Assembly (NCBI GenBank): GCA_017411835.1 | Contig: JAFQPG010000002.1 | Span: 186,001-250,000, forward strand | Length of the DNA stretch: 64,000 nt | From: Ruminococcus sp. | Lineage (GTDB): Bacteria; Bacillota; Clostridia; Oscillospirales; Acutalibacteraceae | Direction: 5' to 3' | Shown here: piece after piece, positions 8,778 to 17,136 of the stretch | How the letters are laid out: every line of letters begins with the position of its first letter | Position numbering within the stretch: position 1 is the first letter of the stretch | The notes under the pieces: generated by a model | Told to the model about the DNA's origin: nothing | The model's input: only the letters and a program-made list of their open reading frames with translations | The model's database searches: none | Position numbers and translations under genes: made by a program

Positions 8778-9272
8778 ATGGACACTTCAACTGTTATTTG
8801 CCCAGGTAGTTTTGACCCGGTGACACTCGGACATATTGATATCATTAAGAGAGCGTCTAAGATGTTTGATAAGGTTATCGTTGCGGTACTTGTCAATATG
8901 TCTAAGACCCCAAGTTTTACTACACAAGAGCGTATCGCTTTTTTAGAAACCACGCTTGCTGATATCCCTAATGTTGAGATTGTCGGCTTTTCGGGACTCC
9001 TTGCTGATTATGCGAAAGAACGCGGAGCTAAAGCAGTAGTAAAAGGCTTGAGAGCGATGTCTGACTTTGAATATGAATTTCAGATGGCTCTTACTAATAA
9101 AAAGCTCAATCCCGAGCTTGATACCGTCTTTTTGACTTCAGACTCACAGTATATGTATCTGAGTTCAAGTATGGTTAAGCAAATCGCTTCGCTTGGTGGA
9201 GACATTAGTTTTTTTGTCCCTGCGTCTATACATGCACAAGTTTGTGAACGTTTAAAAAATAACAGAAACTAG
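8778..9272 (+). CDS. coaD: Phosphopantetheine adenylyltransferase
   Basis: CoaD adenylylates 4'-phosphopantetheine to dephospho-CoA, the penultimate step of CoA synthesis. 164 residues. The nucleotidyltransferase motif is PGSFDPVTLGHID (TxGH type, near residue 9), with KGLRAMSDFEYE near the middle and SSSMVKQIASLGGD near the end. ATG 8778 is chosen because AAGGGGG lies just upstream; an in-frame ATG at 8754 adds eight residues absent from the family. Cotranscribed with rsmD. Confidence 0.95.
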   Translation: MDTSTVICPGSFDPVTLGHIDIIKRASKMFDKVIVAVLVNMSKTPSFTTQERIAFLETTLADIPNVEIVGFSGLLADYAKERGAKAVVKGLRAMSDFEYEFQMALTNKKLNPELDTVFLTSDSQYMYLSSSMVKQIASLGGDISFFVPASIHAQVCERLKNNRN

Positions 9273-9288
9273 AAAGGAATTATCAAAA

Positions 9289-9744
9289 ATGAGAGTGGAC
9301 GAATTAATCAATGAATTACAGGACTTGATTGCTGACTCTAAGGTTGTACCGCTTACAGGCGGCAAGGTTATGGTTGAAGCAGAGAAAGTCTACGATATTC
9401 TTGACGAAATCCAGGACACTTTGCCTGCAGAAGTAAGACAGGCAAAGAACATTGTTGCTGACAGAAGTCAGATTATTGCGGAAGCAAAGAAAGAGGCTGA
9501 GGATATTATCAGAGCTGCTGAAGAGCGCAAGAAGGCAATGATTGAGGAATCTGAAATCATGCGTGCTGCTAAGGCTGAGGCTACTGAGCTTCTTAACGAG
9601 GTTAAATCTAAGGCTGCTGAAATGCGCAAGGCTGCAAACGATTACGTTGAGAACATTATGAAGAAGACTGACGATGCTATCACAGCTCAGCTTACAGAGC
9701 TTAGAAAGACTCGCCAGAACCTCAGAATTACTAAAAAATCATAA
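9289..9744 (+). CDS. Coiled-coil protein of unknown function
   Basis: Not assigned to a characterised family. The 151 residues are almost entirely helical and charged, with Ala/Glu/Lys heptads from about 50 to 145 (for example AEAKKEAEDIIRAAEERKK), resembling DivIVA-like or ATPase stalk/peripheral-arm coiled coils. There is no signal peptide and no membrane segment. AAAGGAA precedes the start and coaD ends 16 bases upstream, so it is probably in the same operon. A strong terminator follows. A cytoplasmic scaffold role is possible but unproven. Confidence 0.75.
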   Translation: MRVDELINELQDLIADSKVVPLTGGKVMVEAEKVYDILDEIQDTLPAEVRQAKNIVADRSQIIAEAKKEAEDIIRAAEERKKAMIEESEIMRAAKAEATELLNEVKSKAAEMRKAANDYVENIMKKTDDAITAQLTELRKTRQNLRITKKS

Positions 9745-9805
9745 TCTAGTTTTTGTTTTTACATTTATTTTAGTTAGGATTTTTTGTATAGCGGAAAAGT
9801 AAAAG

Positions 9806-9836
9806 AAGGCTCCCTTTTGAGGGAGTCTTTTTTTGT
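9806..9836 (+). terminator. Rho-independent terminator
   Basis: AGGCTCCC (9807-9814) pairs with GGGAGTCT (9821-9828), one wobble, then TTTTTTTG. It ends the uvrC-coaD operon. Confidence 0.88.
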
Positions 9837-9926
9837 TTGCTTTTAAAGACGTTTCTAATTGCTATAAATTTCCAAATTAGAAAATTTCAATTTGTAAATT
9901 TTTTGTTATAAATCGTAACTTTTTCC

Positions 9927-9955
9927 TTGATTTTTTACCGCACATGGTATATAAT
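9927..9955 (+). promoter_or_regulatory. dcw (mraZ) promoter
   Basis: TTGATT (9927-9932), 17 bases, TATAAT (9950-9955). The predicted transcription start falls at about 9962, immediately before the GTGG repeats. Confidence 0.75.
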
Positions 9956-9965
9956 CAATTTATTA

Positions 9966-9989
9966 GTGGAGCAAAGTGGCATTTTGTGG
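9966..9989 (+). promoter_or_regulatory. Candidate MraZ operator: three GTGG repeats at 10-bp pitch
   Basis: GTGG occurs at 9966, 9976 and 9986, exactly one helical turn apart and just downstream of the -10 box. MraZ of E. coli and of Mollicutes is known to bind short G-rich direct repeats at about 10-bp spacing in front of its own gene. Here they cover the likely start of transcription, which fits autorepression. Binding itself is inferred. Confidence 0.65.
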
Positions 9990-10024
9990 CACAAAATTGC
10001 TCAAATCTTACAGGAGGTGGCAGA

Positions 10025-10444
10025 ATGTTTTCAGGTACAACAAATCAAACTATTGACTCTAAAGGCAGAATTATTCTGCCGTCTAAATTCAGAGAAGAGC
10101 TCGGCGACACAGTATATGTTACATCGGGCTTTGAAAACTGTGTGCAGATTTTATCTGCTGACCAGTTTGACAGATTAAGAGAGCAAATCAGACAGCTTCC
10201 TGCTGACAAAGCGCTTTCTTTGCAGTATATTCTGATTTCACCTGCTACACAGGTAGGTGTAAGCTCGCAAGGCAGAGTAATGATTTCCCAAAAGCTTAGA
10301 GAGGATGCCTTTTTGACTAAAGACATCGTGGTTGTCGGTATGGATACCCGTATTGAAGTGTGGGACAAGGATACATTTGAAGCATTTATCGAAAAGCAAA
10401 AGCAAGAGTCTGTAAAAGAAGCTCTTGAGCTTTTGAGACTGTGA
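10025..10444 (+). CDS. mraZ: Transcriptional regulator MraZ
   Basis: MraZ, 139 residues, a double SpoVT/AbrB-like fold DNA-binding protein that controls the division/cell-wall cluster. Two related motifs are visible: SKGRIILPSKFREELG near residue 12 and SQGRVMISQKLREDA near residue 85. ATG 10025 is chosen for the strong AGGAGG (10012-10017) upstream; a longer in-frame ATG at 9944 would begin upstream of the predicted transcription start. First gene of the cluster; rsmH follows after 7 bases. Confidence 0.95.
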   Translation: MFSGTTNQTIDSKGRIILPSKFREELGDTVYVTSGFENCVQILSADQFDRLREQIRQLPADKALSLQYILISPATQVGVSSQGRVMISQKLREDAFLTKDIVVVGMDTRIEVWDKDTFEAFIEKQKQESVKEALELLRL

Positions 10445-10451
10445 GGGGACT

Positions 10452-11375
10452 ATGAGCTTTTCTCACATTCCGGTTTTGTTAAATGAGACTATCGACGGAC
10501 TAAATATAAAAGAAAACGGCATTTATGTTGACGGCACAGCAGGTGGCGGAGGCCATTCAGCCGAGATTTTGTCGCATTTAAAGGAAGGTAAGCTGATTTC
10601 AATCGATCAGGACCCTGATGCTATACGCCACGTAAAAGAGCGTTTTAAGGACAACCCTAATTCAATTATTGTAAAAGGCAACTTCGGCAATATGAAGGAG
10701 CTTTTAAACGCAAGAGGCGTTTACTGCGTTGACGGCGTTATGCTTGATATCGGAGTATCATCACATCAGCTTGATACCTCTGACCGTGGTTTTTCGTTCC
10801 ACGAGGACGCTGTACTTGATATGCGAATGAGCCAAAGTGGAGAGAGCGCTTCTGATTTAGTCAACACATTACCATATAGCGAGCTTGCCCGCATAATAAA
10901 CAACTACGGCGAGGAAAAGTATGCGTCTTCAATCGCAAAGAATATTGTAAAGGCAAGAGAGCAAAAGAAAATCGAAACTACGCTTGAATTAGCAGAAATT
11001 ATAAAAAACAGCGTTCCTCAAAAGGTAAGAAGAGATGGCCATCCTGCACGAAAGACCTTTCAGGCTTTAAGAATTGCGGTAAACCGCGAGCTTGAGGTGC
11101 TTGAATCGGGGCTTGACGACGCGTTTGAACTTTTGTCAAAGGGTGGAAGACTTGCTGTTATTACCTTCCATTCACTTGAAGACAGAATTGTAAAGCAGAA
11201 AATGGCGTCGTGGTGCACGGGTTGTACCTGTCCGAAAGATTTTCCTGTATGCGTATGCGGGAATAAGCCAAAAGCAAAGCTTGTTAATCGCAAGCCGATT
11301 ACTGCAAGTGATGAGGAATTAGAGCTTAACGTCCGTAGCCGAAGCGCAAAGCTTCGAGTATGCGAAAAACTCTAA
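10452..11375 (+). CDS. rsmH: 16S rRNA (cytosine1402-N4)-methyltransferase RsmH
   Basis: RsmH (MraW), 307 residues, methylates C1402 in the ribosomal P site using SAM. It starts with HIPVLLNETIDGL and shows VDGTAGGGGHSAEIL (SAM loop, near 27-41), DGVMLDIGVSSHQLD (near 97) and the C-terminal FHSLEDRIVK. It follows mraZ in nearly all Firmicutes. GAGGGGAC precedes the start. It is followed by an unusually long non-coding gap. Confidence 0.96.
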   Translation: MSFSHIPVLLNETIDGLNIKENGIYVDGTAGGGGHSAEILSHLKEGKLISIDQDPDAIRHVKERFKDNPNSIIVKGNFGNMKELLNARGVYCVDGVMLDIGVSSHQLDTSDRGFSFHEDAVLDMRMSQSGESASDLVNTLPYSELARIINNYGEEKYASSIAKNIVKAREQKKIETTLELAEIIKNSVPQKVRRDGHPARKTFQALRIAVNRELEVLESGLDDAFELLSKGGRLAVITFHSLEDRIVKQKMASWCTGCTCPKDFPVCVCGNKPKAKLVNRKPITASDEELELNVRSRSAKLRVCEKL

Positions 11376-11769
11376 TTTTTCCGTCTTAATTCCATAGGGA
11401 AAATATAGTGGTCAAAAACGCTATACATACAGTTAAATACTTGCTTTATTTGTAGTTATTTACTATGGACTTTGTATATGCTCTATGGTAAAATGATAAC
11501 AAAGTTGTAAATATTGTTACAACTGCGTTTACTATACTACAAGTAGTGATTGCGCACCATTGGTGCACAATATTATGTTATATTTTTATCATTCTGCTGA
11601 TTAGTTTTTTAGATAAAGATTATAGTGATGCGACAAAAAATGTCAAAGTTGTAAATTTTTAATACAGGCAAGTGACGAAATGCTTTGACAGCTTATAGAT
11701 GAGAATTAGTTTATTTACATATCGCCTGAAAAACAGAAACCAAAATTAGTTAGGACATGGGGTGCATTT
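11376..11769. other. 394-bp intergenic gap with several dyads
   Basis: No gene is supported here. The gap holds a perfect 8-bp inverted repeat (AGTTGTAA 11503-11510 / TTACAACT 11517-11524), a short dyad ACTAC-AA-GTAGT (11536-11547), a 21-bp near-palindrome centred at 11560 (TTGCGCACCA / TGGTGCACAA) and a 13-bp direct repeat CAAAGTTGTAAAT (11500-11512 and 11644-11656). No T-run follows the hairpins, so they are not ordinary terminators. No clear promoter for ftsL could be fixed; TAAAAT at 11489-11494 lacks a matching -35. Confidence 0.55.
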
Positions 11770-12309
11770 ATGGTTTACGACAACCGTAATCTGGCTTATG
11801 ATTTGCGCCTGTTTGAAGAAGAAGAAATCTATTCTTCTGCAGTAAAGACCCCAAAAAAGCAGCAAGCAAAGCATCAGCCAAAAAGTGAAAAACAGAATAA
11901 TGTTGTCGATATGACGAAAAAGCCTATCAAAAAGGTAAAAAGAAGAAAGAACAATTTCTTCAGAATTGCCGTAGCGGTTGTTTTTGCAGTATTGGTTGTC
12001 CTTGTGGTTGGACTTATTATCCACGGACAGGTTCAGCTTACTGAGCTTAACCAGCAGATTTCTGCCGCACAGAGAACGCTTGAGGAGCAGGAGAGCCTGT
12101 ATACTCAGCTACAGATGAAGGTGGACGCAAGTATTTCGACAGCGGTCGTGGAAAAGTATGCTAAAGAGAAGCTCAATATGACAAAGGTCGCAAATTCTCA
12201 AAAAGAGTTTGTCAGCCTGTCGCAGGGCGACAAGGTCGAGCTCACACAGGAGTCAAAGGATACTATCTTTGATTCAATAACCGATGCATTTTCAGCAGTA
12301 GGGGCATAA
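11770..12309 (+). CDS. ftsL: FtsL/DivIC-like cell division protein
   Basis: Bitopic membrane protein of 179 residues. A cytoplasmic Lys-rich N-terminus (to about 62) is followed by a transmembrane helix (about 63-83, FRIAVAVVFAVLVVLVVGLI) and an extracytoplasmic leucine-zipper-like coiled coil (about 85-125), then the KYAKEKLNMTK segment typical of FtsL/DivIC. These proteins bridge FtsQ/DivIB to the septal synthase FtsW-PBP2b. Family assignment rests on topology and on position between rsmH and the PBP gene; sequence alone does not separate FtsL from DivIC. GGGGTG precedes the start. Confidence 0.85.
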   Translation: MVYDNRNLAYDLRLFEEEEIYSSAVKTPKKQQAKHQPKSEKQNNVVDMTKKPIKKVKRRKNNFFRIAVAVVFAVLVVLVVGLIIHGQVQLTELNQQISAAQRTLEEQESLYTQLQMKVDASISTAVVEKYAKEKLNMTKVANSQKEFVSLSQGDKVELTQESKDTIFDSITDAFSAVGA

Positions 12310-12343
12310 GAGAAAGCGACCTCTAATAAGAATGTATAAGAAT

Positions 12344-12373
12344 AAGAGTTGAGATTTTGTCTTAACTCTTTTT
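12344..12373 (+). terminator. Terminator-like hairpin between ftsL and pbp
   Basis: AAGAGTTGAGA (12344-12354) pairs with TCTTAACTCTT (12360-12370), one wobble, loop TTTTG, followed by TTTC. A terminator inside the dcw cluster implies partial read-through or a separate promoter for the downstream genes; TTTACA (12428) with TACGAT (12451) is a weak candidate. Confidence 0.7.
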
Positions 12374-12503
12374 CTGCTATTGTAAGGGTCAAAAATTTTG
12401 TTGATAAATATGGCATTTATCGTAAAGTTTACAGTATATTGATATATCCTTACGATTTTTATAGTAGATTTATAGTAGTATTTAAGAAAGGAGAGTGACG
12501 ACT

Positions 12504-14798
12504 ATGGGTGCAAATCAGCGACTAAGACAGCGTACGGTTTGGTTGCTTATTATCGTGTTGGTTTTCGGCTTCGGTGCGGTTATTTCTAGACTTGCGTATT
12601 TGCAGCTTATTAATGGCGAAGACCTCCAGCAAAAGGCGGTTGAACAGCAGCTCTCTGATACAACAGTTAGTGCAAAACGCGGCACCATTTATGACAGAAA
12701 CGGCAAGGTGCTTGCACAAAGCGCGTCTGTATGGCAGGTCGTTTTATCTCCTGCAAACTTTAAAGAAGAATATCAGCGCGAGTATGTTGCGTCTGAACTT
12801 GCGGAAATTTTATCTCTTGAATACGAGGATGTTCTCGAAAAAACAAAGCAAAACAGCTACTACACCGTAGTTAAACGAAAAATCGAGAGCGAAGAGCGAG
12901 AGAAGATACTCGAGCTTATGAACAAGGTTGAGGAAAAGTACGATTTGTCAAGTGTTATTGCTCTGCTTGATGACTATAAGCGATATTATCCGTACAGCGA
13001 GCTTGCCTCTTCGGTCATCGGCTTTACGGGTTCAGATGACCAAGGCCTTTATGGTGTTGAGTTCGAGTACGACGAATATCTGACGGGTACACCGGGACGA
13101 CTCATTACAGCGACTACAGCAAACGGTACGGTTATGCCGTTTGATTACAGCCAGAATGTTGAGGCTATTGACGGCAACTCGGTTGTGCTTACTATCGATG
13201 AAACTATCCAGAGCATTATTGAAAAATATATGCAACAGGCTATCGTAGATAACGACGTTTACAATCGTGGCGTATGCATCGCTATGGATGTAAATACGGG
13301 TGAAATACTCGGTATGGCAACGGTTGATGGATACGACCTTAATGATCCGTTCACTATCAGCAAAGAAGAGCGTAAAAAGATTAACGCTATCGATAGAGAT
13401 TATCTTTTTGAAAACGGTTATCTTACGGAAGACTCAAACGCGACCGGTAAAGAGGTCGACGAGCTTATCAAGCAGGCAAAGAGCGAAGCCGAAAGTGCCG
13501 CACTGTCTAAAATGTGGCGTAATAAGGCTATCAGTGATACATACTATCCGGGTTCTGTATTTAAAATGATTACGCTTTCTATGGCTCTTGAGGAAAGTAC
13601 AATCAGCCAGAAAAGCAAATTTAACTGCAGTGGTTATTTCCAGCTATATGATAAAAAAATCGGCTGTCATAATACCGCAGGTCATGGCACACAAAACTAC
13701 GTAGAAGCGCTGTGTAACTCCTGCAACCCTGCATTTATCCAGATTGGTCAGTCAGTCGGCGAAGAGAAGTTTTGGGATTATTATCAGTCATTTGGCTTTT
13801 CTGAAAAAACCGGCATAGACTTACCGGGTGAGTCTGACGACTTGTTCTTTACAGAGGACGGCTCGATGGGACCTGTCGATTTAGCGGTTGCGTCCTTCGG
13901 TCAGAACTTCTCTATCACCCCTATTCAGATGATTACCGCAGCATCGGCAATCGCGAATGGCGGCAAGCTTGTCCAGCCACACGTTGTTAAACAGATTTTA
14001 GGTGTTGACGGTTCAGTTGTTAAAAATATCAGCACAGATACAAAGCGTCAGGTTATCTCCAAAGAGGTAGCACGTGAAATGTGCGGCATACTTGAAGAAA
14101 ACGCGACAAACGGCAGTGGTAAAAACGGCTATGTCGCAGGCTATCGTGTAGCGGGTAAAACAGGTACATCTGAAAAACTCACCGACTCAAACGGCGACTT
14201 TGTAGATGACTATATCGCATCTTTCTGCGGTTTTGCTCCTGCTGATAACCCTGAGATTGCGATGCTTGTATTCTTTGATACACCGCTTGGCGGTAACTAC
14301 TACGGTAGTGCAGTTGCAGCTCCTGTATTTGCAAACATTATGAGCGAGGTGCTGCCTTACCTTGAGCTTGAAGCTCAGTACACAGAGGATGAGGCTGCTA
14401 ATGTTGATACAATAGCAGGCACATACACAGGACTTTCAGTATCAGAAGCTACTAAAAACGTAAACGCTGATGGCTTCGATGTTACTATAAAGGGCGAGGG
14501 CACAACAGTTGTTGCTCAGGTGCCTGCTGCGGGTAGCTCGATACCTACAGGCGGTACGGTCGTGCTTTATACAGATGATGACAGCGTAACACAAAAGGTT
14601 ACTGTACCAAATCTTATCGGCTACAGCCTGTATGACGTAAACTACCTTGCATCGTATTACGGCATTAACGTAAGCTTAACGGGTGCGGTCAATTCCAGCG
14701 ACTCTACTTCCTACAGCCAGAGTATTCCTGAGGGTACAGAGGTAAGTCCGGGAACAGTAGTAACTGTTGCATTTAATACAAGCGGTATTAATGACTAG
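12504..14798 (+). CDS. Septal/spore penicillin-binding protein (FtsI/SpoVD type) with PASTA domains
   Basis: Class B PBP, a D,D-transpeptidase that crosslinks septal peptidoglycan together with FtsW. 764 residues. An N-terminal membrane anchor (about 10-32) precedes the dimerisation domain (from about 55) and the transpeptidase domain with SVFK (SxxK nucleophile), SCN and KTGT motifs. Two C-terminal PASTA domains follow (about 635-695 and 697-760; the second begins VTVPNLIGYSL). PASTA domains are found in SpoVD, PBP2b and PBP2x. ATG 12504 is chosen since AAAGGAG (12487-12493) is correctly spaced from it; the GTG at 12495 is too close. Whether it serves division, sporulation or both cannot be decided. 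Confidence 0.93.
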   Translation: MGANQRLRQRTVWLLIIVLVFGFGAVISRLAYLQLINGEDLQQKAVEQQLSDTTVSAKRGTIYDRNGKVLAQSASVWQVVLSPANFKEEYQREYVASELAEILSLEYEDVLEKTKQNSYYTVVKRKIESEEREKILELMNKVEEKYDLSSVIALLDDYKRYYPYSELASSVIGFTGSDDQGLYGVEFEYDEYLTGTPGRLITATTANGTVMPFDYSQNVEAIDGNSVVLTIDETIQSIIEKYMQQAIVDNDVYNRGVCIAMDVNTGEILGMATVDGYDLNDPFTISKEERKKINAIDRDYLFENGYLTEDSNATGKEVDELIKQAKSEAESAALSKMWRNKAISDTYYPGSVFKMITLSMALEESTISQKSKFNCSGYFQLYDKKIGCHNTAGHGTQNYVEALCNSCNPAFIQIGQSVGEEKFWDYYQSFGFSEKTGIDLPGESDDLFFTEDGSMGPVDLAVASFGQNFSITPIQMITAASAIANGGKLVQPHVVKQILGVDGSVVKNISTDTKRQVISKEVAREMCGILEENATNGSGKNGYVAGYRVAGKTGTSEKLTDSNGDFVDDYIASFCGFAPADNPEIAMLVFFDTPLGGNYYGSAVAAPVFANIMSEVLPYLELEAQYTEDEAANVDTIAGTYTGLSVSEATKNVNADGFDVTIKGEGTTVVAQVPAAGSSIPTGGTVVLYTDDDSVTQKVTVPNLIGYSLYDVNYLASYYGINVSLTGAVNSSDSTSYSQSIPEGTEVSPGTVVTVAFNTSGIND

Positions 14799-14831
14799 TA
14801 TAATTTTTCTTAAAATAAATGAGGTGTAAAA

Positions 14832-15833
14832 ATGGTTATAGGACTTTGGGCTTTTGCAACAGCCATTGTAGCTTTTGCGGTATCAGCTATATCCGGTAAA
14901 TATCTTGTTCCGTTCCTGCATAAACTCAAGTACGGTCAGACTATCTTAGATATCGGTCCGTCATGGCACAAGAAAAAGCAGGGCACACCTACTATGGGCG
15001 GTTTGATGTTCATTTTAGGTATAGTGTTTGCAACAGTTGTTGCTGTAATTGTTTTCTCTACTACACACGACGGCTTCGGCACTACTGAAAAATTCATTTT
15101 TGCAGGTCTTTTAATGGCTGTGCTTTACGGCGGTATCGGCTTTATTGATGATTACATCAAGGTTGTTAAAAAGCGTAATTTAGGACTCACCGCTATACAG
15201 AAGCTTGTTTTACAATTTACTGTAGTTTCACTTTATCTTTTGGCTATGCATTTGCTTGGTGATGATACCTGTATCGCAGTACCTTTTGCGGGTATGGTTG
15301 ATTTAGGCATTTTCTACTACATCATTATGGCACTCGTTATTGTTGGCATCACAAATGCAGTCAACTTAACCGATGGTATTGACGGCCTTGACGGCTCAAT
15401 TACATTTTTTGTTGCACTGTTTATGATGATGATTGCAAACGTGCTTGATTTTGTTGATTCCAACGTGCTTTTTGCGGCTGCTGTAGCAGGCGGTTGCTTA
15501 GGCTTTTTGGTATGGAACTTCCACCCTGCAAAGGTCTTTATGGGAGATACAGGCTCACTTTTCTTAGGTGGAATTGTGTGTGCTATGGCGTTTGTAATGG
15601 ATATGCAGCTTATTATGCTTTTAATAGGACTTGTTTATCTTATTGAGATGTTTTCTGTTATGCTTCAGGTTACATATTTCAAGCTTACCCACGGCAAGCG
15701 TATTTTCAGAATGAGCCCTATCCACCATCATTTTGAGATGGGCGGCTGGAGCGAAATGAAGATTGTCGTAGTGTTCAGCTTAGTTACTGCTTTATGCGGT
15801 GTAGCTGCGCTGTCCCTTGTTATTTTCGGTTGA
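14832..15833 (+). CDS. mraY: Phospho-N-acetylmuramoyl-pentapeptide transferase MraY
   Basis: MraY makes lipid I from UDP-MurNAc-pentapeptide and undecaprenyl phosphate. 333 residues with about ten transmembrane segments. Signature motifs: KKKQGTPTMGGLMFI (near 52), FIDDYIKVVKKRNLGL (near 111), NLTDGIDGLDG (near 181) and the C-terminal MSPIHHHFEMGGWSE. AGGTG precedes the start. In many relatives murE and murF precede it and murD follows; all three are absent here. Confidence 0.97.
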   Translation: MVIGLWAFATAIVAFAVSAISGKYLVPFLHKLKYGQTILDIGPSWHKKKQGTPTMGGLMFILGIVFATVVAVIVFSTTHDGFGTTEKFIFAGLLMAVLYGGIGFIDDYIKVVKKRNLGLTAIQKLVLQFTVVSLYLLAMHLLGDDTCIAVPFAGMVDLGIFYYIIMALVIVGITNAVNLTDGIDGLDGSITFFVALFMMMIANVLDFVDSNVLFAAAVAGGCLGFLVWNFHPAKVFMGDTGSLFLGGIVCAMAFVMDMQLIMLLIGLVYLIEMFSVMLQVTYFKLTHGKRIFRMSPIHHHFEMGGWSEMKIVVVFSLVTALCGVAALSLVIFG

Positions 15834-15868
15834 TTTTTGCACGTAAATTTTGAAAGGAGATGAATCAG

Positions 15869-17125
15869 TTGAGTACAGATACTTTAAGAAGAGAATCTCA
15901 AAGAAGAAGAGAATACCACGACAGATATGGCGATACTGGTCCATCTTCAGGCAGATCTCACGGAAACGGACCAAATAGAGTCAGAAAAAGAAAAAAGCAG
16001 TTTTCGCTGCTTTCTATCGGTAAGGGACTTGATGTTCCGTTTTGTATGCTTATTGTTTTACTGCTTGCTATCGGTATTACAATGATGTTTTCTGCAAGCT
16101 ATCCGGTTGCTTTTTACGAGATTGGCGACAGCTACTACTACTTAAAGCGTCAGCTTTTGTTTGCGATTGTTGGTCTTGCGATTATGCTTGCGGTATCTTA
16201 CGTTGATTATCACTATTTCCACAGATTTTCTGTGTTGATTTTAGGTATATCCTATTTTGCACTTATACTGGTGCTTTTAATTCCGTCCGAAACGGGTATT
16301 CACCGATGGATTGGTATCGGTGACTATGGTATTCAGGCGTCCGAGATTAGTAAGTTTGCTATCATACTTTTCCTAGCACACTGGGGCAGTAGGTACTACG
16401 ATAAAATGCATACCTTTAAATACGGTGTACTACCCGGTGCTACGATATTTGCATCAACTGCATTCTTACTGCTTTTAGAGCCTCACTATTCCTGTATCGT
16501 TATCGTTGCGATGCTGACGGTTTTGATGCTCTTTATCTCGGGTATTAAAATCAAATGGATAGCTGTGGCGGCGGTTGTGCTTGCTATAGTTGTACTGATT
16601 TTGTGGGCGACAGGACTGCTTTCCTACGCTATGGACCGAATGGACGGCTGGGGCAAAGCGCTTGAATACGTTGATGAAGAGCAGTGGCAGCAAACCTGGC
16701 AGACAAGAAACTCGCTTTATGCTATCGGCTCCGGTGGACTTTTCGGACTTGGTCTTGGACAGTCGCGACAGAAATATCTATACCTGCCTGAACCTCAAAA
16801 CGACTTCGTTTTTGCTATTGTTTGCGAGGAACTCGGACTTATTGGTGCGGTTGCTATTTTGCTTATCTTCGCTCTTTTAGTATGGCGTGGCATTGTTATT
16901 TCACTTAGAGCGAAAGACCGTTTCGGTAAACTGCTCGGCATCGGTCTTACGTCACAGATTGGTATTCAGGTAATTCTGAATATTCTGGTTATTACCGACT
17001 GGCTGCCAAATACCGGTATCAGCTTGCCGTTTTTCAGTTACGGTGGTAGCTCGCTGTTGATGCTTTTGTTCCAGATGGGTATTGTTTTGTCGATTTCCCG
17101 TTCTGCTAATATTGAAAAAGTCTAA
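15869..17125 (+). CDS. ftsW: Lipid II polymerase FtsW (SEDS family)
   Basis: SEDS glycosyltransferase that polymerises lipid II at the septum with its cognate class B PBP. About 418 residues: a basic hydrophilic N-terminus of about 50, then about ten membrane segments. It carries IHRWIGIGDYGIQASEISKF and the signature PNTGISLPFFSYGGSS near the C-terminus. TTG 15869 is preferred as start: the SD AAAGGAG (15853-15859) directly abuts the ATG at 15860, which would give zero spacing. The long Arg-rich N-terminus is unusual but is seen in some clostridial FtsW. Confidence 0.93.
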   Translation: MSTDTLRRESQRRREYHDRYGDTGPSSGRSHGNGPNRVRKRKKQFSLLSIGKGLDVPFCMLIVLLLAIGITMMFSASYPVAFYEIGDSYYYLKRQLLFAIVGLAIMLAVSYVDYHYFHRFSVLILGISYFALILVLLIPSETGIHRWIGIGDYGIQASEISKFAIILFLAHWGSRYYDKMHTFKYGVLPGATIFASTAFLLLLEPHYSCIVIVAMLTVLMLFISGIKIKWIAVAAVVLAIVVLILWATGLLSYAMDRMDGWGKALEYVDEEQWQQTWQTRNSLYAIGSGGLFGLGLGQSRQKYLYLPEPQNDFVFAIVCEELGLIGAVAILLIFALLVWRGIVISLRAKDRFGKLLGIGLTSQIGIQVILNILVITDWLPNTGISLPFFSYGGSSLLMLLFQMGIVLSISRSANIEKV

Positions 17126-17136
17126 GGAGATTTTTT

